From positions 1-5,582 of the forward strand of contig CAKRAM010000072.1 of assembly GCA_934294965.1 (NCBI GenBank): a DNA stretch of 5,582 bases, given 5' to 3'. This document shows, piece by piece, positions 1 to 5,021 of this stretch. The first letter of the stretch is position 1. Each line of letters starts with the position of its first letter. This DNA comes from an uncultured Clostridia bacterium. GTDB lineage: Bacteria > Bacillota > Clostridia > Christensenellales > CAG-314. The notes beneath the pieces were generated by a model. That model was not told the origin of the DNA. It saw only the letters and a program-made list of their open reading frames with translations, and did not search any database. The translations under genes were made by a program, and so were the position numbers.

Positions 1-213
1 GAAGTACTATCCGAAAACACGGAAACGTACATGTGGACTTCGCCCGTGCCAAAAACAATTCTCGAACGCTACGGACTTACGCAAATTGTTATGCCGCGAG
101 AGGGCAAGCGCTACAAGGACGTTTTGATCTACAAAAGCGACTACGCTCTAACCGAACTGGACCGCAAATTCATCACGGAATTGTGTTTGGCAAAGCGGCT
201 TTTTGTCGGCTGA
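1..213 (+). CDS. 3' end of an unrecognised protein (partial)
   Basis: The first reading frame is open from base 1 to a TGA at 211-213 and gives the last 70 residues of a protein whose start lies outside the window. I do not recognise the family. The tail is soluble-looking and rich in charged and aromatic residues, with no membrane segment, no cysteine cluster and no nucleotide-binding motif; it ends in KRLFVG. There is an internal ATG at 31, but the frame is open upstream of it and no strong ribosome binding site precedes it, so a 5'-truncated gene is more likely than a 60-residue gene. It is on the same strand as rex but separated from it by 116 bases containing a promoter, so it is probably a separate transcription unit. 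That it is coding is inferred from the open frame and strand context only. Confidence 0.55.
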   Translation, partial: EVLSENTETYMWTSPVPKTILERYGLTQIVMPREGKRYKDVLIYKSDYALTELDRKFITELCLAKRLFVG

Positions 214-278
214 CGTGTTTTGCGGCATTTTTGCAAGTGATATATCAAAATTTATATGGAAACTTACAAAAGAAGTAT

Positions 279-307
279 TTGCGTTTTTTGCGATAAATCG
301 ATACAAT
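279..307 (+). promoter_or_regulatory. Probable sigma-A-type promoter of the rex-adhE operon
   Basis: A -35-like TTGCGT at 279-284 is followed after 17 bases by a near-consensus -10 box TACAAT at 302-307. Transcription would start near 313-316, leaving a leader of only about 15 bases before the rex ATG at 330, just enough for the ribosome binding site at 317-323. The -35 box is weak (3 of 6 matches), which suits a regulated promoter. A second, weaker pair (TTGCAA at 231-236, TATATG at 253-258, spacing 16) lies upstream and could be an alternative. Assignment is from consensus matching by eye. Confidence 0.6.
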
Positions 308-316
308 GTTATCGAT
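297..316. promoter_or_regulatory. Palindromic operator candidate overlapping the rex -10 box
   Basis: ATCGATA at 297-303 and TATCGAT at 310-316 form a perfect 7-bp inverted repeat around a 6-base spacer. It covers the proposed -10 box (302-307) and start site, and ends directly before the rex ribosome binding site. A protein bound here would block RNA polymerase. Because the next gene encodes a Rex repressor and Rex proteins commonly repress their own operon, self-regulation is the simplest reading. However, the sequence does not match the classical Rex operator (TTGTTAA or TTGTGAA arms with a 4-base spacer), so the binding protein is inferred, not shown. I found no second copy in the window. 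Confidence 0.5.
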
Positions 317-323
317 AAGGAGA
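317..323 (+). promoter_or_regulatory. Ribosome binding site of rex
   Basis: AAGGAGA lies six bases before the ATG at 330. It decides the start of rex: the in-frame ATG at 306 sits inside the -10 box and palindrome and would place this Shine-Dalgarno sequence inside the coding region. Confidence 0.85.
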
Positions 324-329
324 TACCGT

Positions 330-938
330 ATGAAAAATGCAATTCACAATGCGGTGCTAAATAGACTGCCGGCATATTTGCATTTTGTAAAATCCACCTA
401 TCCGGAAGGCAAGCAAACCGTTTCTTCGGCAACGATAGCGCGTGCGCTTGGCTTGGGAGAAGTGCAAGTGCGCAAGGATTTGGCATCCGTAAGCGGTGCA
501 GGCAAACCCAAAGTCGGCTACGACAGGCAGGAACTTATTCGGCATTTGGAAGACGCTCTTTTGGTGCATAACAGGGTAAACGCCGTTATAGTAGGCGCAG
601 GTAAACTTGGAAGAGCGCTTTTGGCGCACGCAGGTTTTGCCGACTACGGCATAGACGTTTGCGCTGCGTTCGACGTCAACAAGTCCGACGGAGTTTTGCC
701 GATGAGTACGTTTGACGAATTTTGTCCCGCCAACAACGTAAAAATAGGCATACTCACCGTGTCGGAAAATCAAGCGCAGGCTGTTTGCGACAAAATGGTG
801 GCTTGCGGCATAAAAGCAATTTGGAATTTTGCTTCGGATACGTTATCCGTACCCGACGGCATAATCGTAAAAAACGAAAATTTGGCTTCGTCGGCTGCTG
901 TACTCGCAGTAACGTTGAAGTCTGTAAAAGGAGACTGA
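330..938 (+). CDS. rex: Redox-sensing transcriptional repressor Rex
   Basis: The protein has 202 residues, close to the usual 205-215 for Rex, a homodimeric repressor that leaves DNA when NADH/NAD+ rises. Residues about 1-75 form the winged-helix DNA-binding domain, with the family signature VQVRKDL at 45-51 in the recognition helix. Residues about 84-180 are a Rossmann fold: GAGKLG at 89-94 is the dinucleotide loop and D115 ends the second strand, as expected for NAD(H). The conserved IWNFA is at 164-168, and residues about 184-200 are the C-terminal helix swapped between subunits. After the recognition helix, where classical Rex has a segment like SYFGEFGKRGVGY, this one has ASVSGAGKPKVGY at 52-64, so it belongs to a divergent subgroup. 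It is the first gene of its operon; adhE follows two bases after the stop, a classic Rex target. Identity is firm; the operator is inferred. Confidence 0.95.
   Translation: MKNAIHNAVLNRLPAYLHFVKSTYPEGKQTVSSATIARALGLGEVQVRKDLASVSGAGKPKVGYDRQELIRHLEDALLVHNRVNAVIVGAGKLGRALLAHAGFADYGIDVCAAFDVNKSDGVLPMSTFDEFCPANNVKIGILTVSENQAQAVCDKMVACGIKAIWNFASDTLSVPDGIIVKNENLASSAAVLAVTLKSVKGD
926..933 (+). promoter_or_regulatory. Ribosome binding site of adhE
   Basis: AAAAGGAG inside the last codons of rex, seven bases before the ATG at 941. It sets the adhE start at 941; the frame is open further upstream to 722, but that stretch is an out-of-frame reading of rex. The near-abutting genes suggest translational coupling. 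Confidence 0.85.
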
Positions 939-940
939 GG

Positions 941-3637
941 ATGAGTTATCTTGTGGACAGTGTTCCCACGTTGGAACAAAAAATAGCCGACGTAAAAGCG
1001 GCTCAAAAGCAATTTGCAACCTACACGCAGGAACAAGTGGACAAAATCTTCCTTGCTGCCGCAACGGCTGCAAACCAAGCGCGCATTCCTTTGGCAAAAC
1101 TTGCCGTAGAGGAAACGGGCATGGGCGTGGTGGAAGACAAAGTTATCAAAAACCACTACGCTTCGGAGTACATCTACAACAAATATCGCGACACAAAAAC
1201 ATGTGGCGTAATAGAGGAAGACAAGGCTTTCGGCATCAAAAAGATTGCCGAACCAATAGGTCTTATCGCGGCGGTGATACCCACCACAAACCCGACTTCC
1301 ACAGCAATTTTCAAAACGCTTGTTGCGCTTAAAACTCGTAACGGAATCATCATCAGTCCGCACCCGCGTGCAAAAAGGTCCACAATCGCGGCTGCCAAGT
1401 TGGTTTTGGAAGCGGCAGTTGCGGCAGGCGCACCGGAGGGCATCATCGGTTGGATAGACGTTCCCGGTTTGGAACTTACCAACACGCTTATGCGCGATGC
1501 CGACATTATTTTGGCAACGGGCGGTCCGGGCATGGTGAAGGCCGCATATTCCAGCGGAAAACCCGCTTTGGGCGTAGGCGCAGGCAACACGCCTGCAATT
1601 ATAGACAGTTCCGCCGATATTCTATTGGCTGTCAACTCCATTATTCACTCCAAAACCTTCGATAACGGCATGATTTGCGCATCCGAACAATCGGTAATCG
1701 TTTTGGACGACGTGTACGACAAAGTCCGCAAGGAATTTGCCGATCGCGGTTGCTACTTTTTGGACGAAGCGGAAAAAAACAAGGTGCGCAAAACAATCAT
1801 CATCAACGGCGCTTTGAATGCAGGCATAGTGGGGCAATCGGCGTACAAAATCGCAAGTTTGTCCGGCGTAAAAGTTCCGGAAGGCACCAAAATTCTTATC
1901 GGCGAAGTGGAAAGCGTGGAACTCAGTGAGGAATTTGCTCACGAAAAACTTTCTCCCGTTTTGGCAATGTATCGTGCAAAAGATGCCCAAGACGCATTTT
2001 CCAAAGCCGAACGTCTTATTGCCGACGGCGGATTCGGACACACGTCCTCAATCTACCTCAACACAACCACCCGTCAGGATTTGCTCACCGAGTTTTACAG
2101 CAGAATGAAAACCTGCCGCGTGCTGGTAAACACTCCCTCTTCTCAAGGCGGAATAGGCGACTTGTACAACTTCAAACTTACTCCTTCGCTTACGCTCGGC
2201 TGCGGCTCTTGGGGAGGCAACTCGGTGTCGGAAAACGTCGGCGTAAAGCATTTGTTGAATATCAAAACCGTTGCCGAAAGGAGAGAAAACATGTTGTGGT
2301 TCAGAGCACCGCAAAAAATATATATCAAAAAAGGTTGTTTGCCCGTAGCGCTGGACGAAATTAAAACCGTAATGGGCAAAAAGCGCGCATTCATCGTAAC
2401 CGACAGTTTTTTGTATAGTAACGGCTACACCAAGCCGATTGACGACAAATTGGACGAAATGGGCATCGTTCATATGACCTATTTCGACGTTGCTCCCGAT
2501 CCCACTTTGGCTTGCGCTCTTCGCGGTGCGGAACAAATGAGGGATTTCAAACCGGATTGCATAATCGCTCTCGGCGGTGGTTCGGCAATGGACGCAGGCA
2601 AAATCATGTGGGTTTTGTACGAGCATCCGGAAGTGGACTTCATGGATATGGCAATGCGCTTTATGGATATTCGTAAGCGTGTGTACACCTTCCCCAAAAT
2701 GGGCGAAAAGGCATATTTCGTGGCAATTCCCACCTCGGCAGGCACAGGCTCGGAAGTTACTCCCTTTGCCGTTATCACAGACGAAAAGACCGGCGTAAAA
2801 TATCCCCTTGCAGACTACGAATTGTTGCCCAACATGGCAATCATCGACACCGATTTCCATATGACAGCGCCCAGAGGTCTTACCGCAGCGTCGGGTATCG
2901 ACGCCGTATCGCACGATTTGGAAGCATACGCTTCGATGATGGCAACGGACTACACCGACGGTCTTGCGCTCAAATCGCTCAAAACTATTTTCGAATATTT
3001 GCCTCGCGCCTACGAAAACGGTCAAACCGACGTGGACGCGCGTGAAAAAATGGCAAATGCGGCTACTCTGGCAGGTATGGCTTTTGCAAACGCCTTCTTG
3101 GGAGTTTGCCACTCCATGGCGCACAAACTCGGCGCGTTCCATCACATTCCTCACGGCGTAGCCAATGCGCTTATGTTGGACGAGGTTATTCGCTTCAACT
3201 CGGCGGAAGTTCCGGCAAAAATGGGCACTTTCCCGCAGTACGACCATCCTCATACAATGCACAGATATGCCGAAGTTGCAGATTATTTGGGACTGGGCGG
3301 CAACACCGACAGCGAAAAAGTAGATAACCTCATCGACGCAATCGACGAGCTTAAACGCGTTATAGGCATCAAACCCACAATCAGGGACTACGTGCCGGAC
3401 GAAGCGGACTTCCTTGCTCGCTTGGACGCCATGACCGAACAAGCCTTCGACGACCAATGCACGGGCGCAAATCCGCGCTATCCGCTTATGAGCGAAATCA
3501 AACAAATGTACCTCAACGCCTACTACGGCAAGCACTTCACGGAAAAATTCGTGCCTCACGGCGACGTTAGAACAGTCGACGACGAACACGATTTCAAACA
3601 ATCCTACCGCAAAAGTAAAAGCGGTCTAAAAGCATAA
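941..3637 (+). CDS. adhE: Bifunctional acetaldehyde-CoA / iron alcohol dehydrogenase AdhE
   Basis: This 898-residue cytosolic enzyme matches the family length (E. coli AdhE 891). It reduces acetyl-CoA to acetaldehyde and then ethanol, using one NADH per step. Residues about 1-440 are the aldehyde dehydrogenase half: GGPG at 194-197 and GVGAGN at 211-216 shape the cofactor/active-site region, the catalytic cysteine is C246 in NGMICASEQ, and GFGHTSS (H367) is conserved. A linker at about 441-455 (TVAERRENMLW) is typical. Residues about 456-890 are the iron-dependent alcohol dehydrogenase half, with GGGS at 545-548 for NAD and all four metal ligands visible: D654, H658, H724 and H738. Nothing is missing, so both activities are expected. 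AdhE proteins usually assemble into helical spirosomes. Placement directly after rex implies induction when NADH is high. The start at 941 is set by the ribosome binding site at 926-933. Confidence 0.98.
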   Translation: MSYLVDSVPTLEQKIADVKAAQKQFATYTQEQVDKIFLAAATAANQARIPLAKLAVEETGMGVVEDKVIKNHYASEYIYNKYRDTKTCGVIEEDKAFGIKKIAEPIGLIAAVIPTTNPTSTAIFKTLVALKTRNGIIISPHPRAKRSTIAAAKLVLEAAVAAGAPEGIIGWIDVPGLELTNTLMRDADIILATGGPGMVKAAYSSGKPALGVGAGNTPAIIDSSADILLAVNSIIHSKTFDNGMICASEQSVIVLDDVYDKVRKEFADRGCYFLDEAEKNKVRKTIIINGALNAGIVGQSAYKIASLSGVKVPEGTKILIGEVESVELSEEFAHEKLSPVLAMYRAKDAQDAFSKAERLIADGGFGHTSSIYLNTTTRQDLLTEFYSRMKTCRVLVNTPSSQGGIGDLYNFKLTPSLTLGCGSWGGNSVSENVGVKHLLNIKTVAERRENMLWFRAPQKIYIKKGCLPVALDEIKTVMGKKRAFIVTDSFLYSNGYTKPIDDKLDEMGIVHMTYFDVAPDPTLACALRGAEQMRDFKPDCIIALGGGSAMDAGKIMWVLYEHPEVDFMDMAMRFMDIRKRVYTFPKMGEKAYFVAIPTSAGTGSEVTPFAVITDEKTGVKYPLADYELLPNMAIIDTDFHMTAPRGLTAASGIDAVSHDLEAYASMMATDYTDGLALKSLKTIFEYLPRAYENGQTDVDAREKMANAATLAGMAFANAFLGVCHSMAHKLGAFHHIPHGVANALMLDEVIRFNSAEVPAKMGTFPQYDHPHTMHRYAEVADYLGLGGNTDSEKVDNLIDAIDELKRVIGIKPTIRDYVPDEADFLARLDAMTEQAFDDQCTGANPRYPLMSEIKQMYLNAYYGKHFTEKFVPHGDVRTVDDEHDFKQSYRKSKSGLKA

Positions 3638-3642
3638 GGAGG
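3636..3642 (+). promoter_or_regulatory. Ribosome binding site of the kinase gene, overlapping the adhE stop
   Basis: AAGGAGG, a near-perfect Shine-Dalgarno sequence, shares its first two bases with the TAA stop of adhE and lies six bases before the ATG at 3649. This arrangement favours translation coupled to adhE on one transcript. Confidence 0.85.
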
Positions 3643-3648
3643 CGCACT

Positions 3649-4398
3649 ATGAAATTGGACAGAGTAATTGCCGTTCGCAATCACAAAACAGTCTATCGTG
3701 ACGGCGAGGACTGCATAAAGGTGTTCGACAAAGAGTACCAAAAGGACCAAGTTTTAAGCGAAGCACTCAATCAGGCTCGCGTGGAACGCACAGGACTTAA
3801 CATTCCCAAAATCAAAGCGGTAACCACAATCGACGGCAATTGGGTAATCGTTTCGGAATACATCAAGGGCAAAACGCTGGACAGGCTCATGGAAGCCGAA
3901 CCGGAAAAAACAGACGAATACCTCAACATGTTCGTCGACCTTCAAATACAGGTGCAATCCAAACACTGCCCGGAACTTATTAAGCTCAAAGACAAAATGA
4001 ACCGCAAAATTTGCGAGGCGGATTTGGACGCAACCACCAGATACGATTTGCACACTCGCCTGGAGGGTATGCCCAAGCACGACAAACTTTGCCACGGCGA
4101 CTTTAACCCCTCCAACATCATCATTGCCGAGGACGGCACTCCATACGTTTTGGACTGGTCGCACGCAACGCAAGGCAACGCTTCGGCGGATGTGGCTCGC
4201 ACCTATTTGCTGTTCCACCTAAACGGCGATGCGGAAACAGCGGAAAAGTACTTGGATTTGTTCTGCCAAAAAACAGGCACTGCAAAGCAATACGTGCAAA
4301 AGTGGATGCCCATCGTTGCCGCATCTCAATCGGTCAAAGGATACCCGCAGGAAAGAGAACTGTTGCTTTCTTGGGCGAAAGTAGTAGACTACGAATAA
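3649..4398 (+). CDS. APH-family (aminoglycoside phosphotransferase-like) kinase, substrate unknown
   Basis: A 249-residue soluble protein with the protein-kinase-like fold of the APH/choline-kinase superfamily, which transfers phosphate from ATP to small molecules or, less often, proteins. In the N-lobe, IKVF places the likely ATP-binding lysine at K24, with E38 a possible partner. VIVSEYIKGKTLD (67-79) is the hinge region. The catalytic loop HGDFNPSN at 149-156 gives D151 as the catalytic base and N156 as a metal ligand. VLDWSHA at 167-173 supplies the second metal aspartate, D169, in the DFG position. The pattern around GNASADVART (176-185) is typical of this family. All catalytic residues are present, so an active kinase is likely. 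Nothing points to antibiotic resistance; the position between adhE and hydrogenase-type genes, with coupled spacing, suggests a metabolic or regulatory role. The substrate cannot be read from the sequence. Confidence 0.85.
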   Translation: MKLDRVIAVRNHKTVYRDGEDCIKVFDKEYQKDQVLSEALNQARVERTGLNIPKIKAVTTIDGNWVIVSEYIKGKTLDRLMEAEPEKTDEYLNMFVDLQIQVQSKHCPELIKLKDKMNRKICEADLDATTRYDLHTRLEGMPKHDKLCHGDFNPSNIIIAEDGTPYVLDWSHATQGNASADVARTYLLFHLNGDAETAEKYLDLFCQKTGTAKQYVQKWMPIVAASQSVKGYPQERELLLSWAKVVDYE

Positions 4399-4400
4399 AA

Positions 4401-4408
4401 TAAGGAGA
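4401..4408 (+). promoter_or_regulatory. Ribosome binding site of the first [2Fe-2S] protein gene
   Basis: TAAGGAGA in the 18-base gap after the kinase stop codon, eight bases before the ATG at 4417. No promoter or terminator fits in the gap, so the gene probably shares the upstream transcript. Confidence 0.8.
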
Positions 4409-4416
4409 TTCCTATC

Positions 4417-4665
4417 ATGATAAAAATCAAAGTATGTATCGGCAGTTCCTGCCACTTGAAAGGCGCTCGCAACGTGGTGCAAGATTTGCAACGACTGATT
4501 GCGGAAAACAACTTGGAAGACCAAGTGGAATTGGGCGGAACGTTTTGCATGGGCAAGTGCCAACAAGGCGTATGCGTAACCGTCGACGGCGAATTTTATT
4601 CGGTTTCTCCGTCGGAAACGGAAAAATTCTTCACGGAAGCGGTTTTGAGCAAGATTCAAAAGTAG
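4417..4665 (+). CDS. Thioredoxin-like [2Fe-2S] ferredoxin (NuoE/HndA C-domain type), copy 1
   Basis: A complete protein of 82 residues. The ligand pattern C7-x4-C12 and C44-x3-C48, within CIGSSCHLKG and GTFCMGKC, is that of thioredoxin-fold [2Fe-2S] proteins such as the C-terminal domain of NuoE or HndA and stand-alone 2Fe-2S ferredoxins. Such domains pass electrons between NADH-oxidising subunits and hydrogenases. This protein lacks the N-terminal helical bundle of NuoE (full NuoE is about 160 residues), so it is the cluster domain alone. A further cysteine, C53, is not shared by the second copy. It lies in the cytosol, with no signal peptide. A paralogue follows after 14 bases and a hydrogenase-type gene comes next, so a role as electron carrier or partner of that protein is likely but inferred. 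Confidence 0.88.
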   Translation: MIKIKVCIGSSCHLKGARNVVQDLQRLIAENNLEDQVELGGTFCMGKCQQGVCVTVDGEFYSVSPSETEKFFTEAVLSKIQK

Positions 4666-4720
4666 GTTCGGGTGTACTGATGGTCATAATAAGAATATGT
4701 GTAGGCAGTTCCTGCCACTT
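4441..4720 (+). repeat. Direct repeat marking tandem duplication of the ferredoxin genes
   Basis: A 17-base identical stretch (GGCAGTTCCTGCCACTT) occurs at 4441-4457 and again at 4704-4720, 263 bases apart, the same offset as the two start codons. It encodes GSSCHL plus flanking bases around the first cluster cysteines. The span given runs from the first copy to the end of the second. It is a trace of gene duplication under constraint on the cluster-binding motif, not a mobile element. Confidence 0.7.
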
Positions 4721-4940
4721 AAAAGGTTCGGAAGAACTTGCGGAAATGTTTTCCGAACGTATCGCCGCCGAAGGGCTTATGGACACGGTAGTGCTTACCG
4801 GCGCATTTTGCTTCGGCAAGTGCAATCGTAACGGAGTAACCGTTGCCGTCAACGACGACGTTTATCCCGGCATAACCACAGCCAATTTTATGCAATTTTG
4901 GGCGGAAACCGTGCTTCCCGCGGTAAAGGGCAACCTGTAA
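4680..4940 (+). CDS. Thioredoxin-like [2Fe-2S] ferredoxin, copy 2
   Basis: A complete 86-residue paralogue of the preceding gene. The cluster ligands are at the same positions (C7, C12, C44, C48) in CVGSSCHLKG and GAFCFGKC. By hand, about 23 of the first 50 residues are identical to copy 1, but the C-terminal thirds differ, with copy 2 ending in VLPAVKGNL. C53 of copy 1 is absent. The start at 4680 is chosen because it aligns exactly with the start of copy 1; the frame is open upstream to 4434, but that part is an out-of-frame reading of copy 1. The 14-base gap holds only a poor Shine-Dalgarno sequence (GGG near 4670-4672), so translation is probably coupled to copy 1. The divergence suggests two specialised carriers or a heterodimer rather than a fresh duplication. 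The partner is unproven. Confidence 0.87.
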   Translation: MVIIRICVGSSCHLKGSEELAEMFSERIAAEGLMDTVVLTGAFCFGKCNRNGVTVAVNDDVYPGITTANFMQFWAETVLPAVKGNL

Positions 4941-4962
4941 GAGAAATACACAAAGTAGCTTG

Positions 4963-5000
4963 CGGCATTGCATATTTTTGCATTGCCGAAAGTTGTTTTT
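4963..5000 (+). terminator. Hairpin with T-rich tail: possible terminator or attenuator
   Basis: CGGCATTGCA (4963-4972) pairs with TGCATTGCCG (4979-4988) over ten positions with one T-T mismatch, around a six-base loop TATTTT. The stem is followed, after AAA, by GTTGTTTTT (4992-5000). This resembles a rho-independent terminator, although the T-run starts a few bases late and is interrupted. It would end, or partly end, the rex-adhE-kinase-ferredoxin transcript before the hydrogenase gene. No clear promoter was found between it and the next start, so partial read-through (attenuation) is equally possible. Confidence 0.5.
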
Positions 5001-5011
5001 AACAAACCGAC

Positions 5012-5018
5012 AGAGGAA
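5012..5018 (+). promoter_or_regulatory. Ribosome binding site of the hydrogenase-family gene
   Basis: AGAGGAA lies just upstream of the ATG at 5022. It is weaker than the AAGGAG sites of the upstream genes and supports the start that places the first cluster cysteine at residue 11. Confidence 0.7.
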
Positions 5019-5021
5019 TTT

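Noticed and set aside
221..236. TTGC...GCAA pairing with T-rich loop after the first gene as a terminator
   Set aside because: Only four base pairs with no T-run after the stem; too weak to call.
33..296. Open frame of 87 codons running from the partial gene into the intergenic region
   Set aside because: It overlaps the upstream gene in another frame, has no ribosome binding site or recognisable features, and runs into the rex promoter.
306..329. Earlier in-frame ATG for rex
   Set aside because: It falls inside the proposed -10 box and palindrome and would bury the strong AAGGAGA site; starting at 330 gives a normal Rex length.
722..940. N-terminal extension of the adhE frame into rex
   Set aside because: The added residues are an out-of-frame reading of the conserved C-terminal part of rex. 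The ribosome binding site at 926-933 and family alignment support the start at 941.
2048..3601. A long open frame of 517 codons on the minus strand opposite adhE
   Set aside because: It lies entirely inside the well-supported adhE gene, has an implausible composition rich in Cys, His, Phe and Val, and has no recognisable domain. It is a codon-bias shadow.
3649..4398. Antibiotic-resistance kinase
   Set aside because: The APH fold is shared by many kinases of unrelated function, and the operon context is fermentative redox metabolism, so resistance cannot be supported.
4441..4453. Small hairpin GGCAG-TTC-CTGCC, repeated at 4704-4716
   Set aside because: It is explained by coding of the conserved GSSC cluster motif in both paralogues; five base pairs inside genes are not evidence of RNA regulation.
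4434..4679. N-terminal extension of the second ferredoxin frame
   Set aside because: The extension is a basic, arginine-rich out-of-frame reading of copy 1; the start at 4680 aligns exactly with the paralogue.
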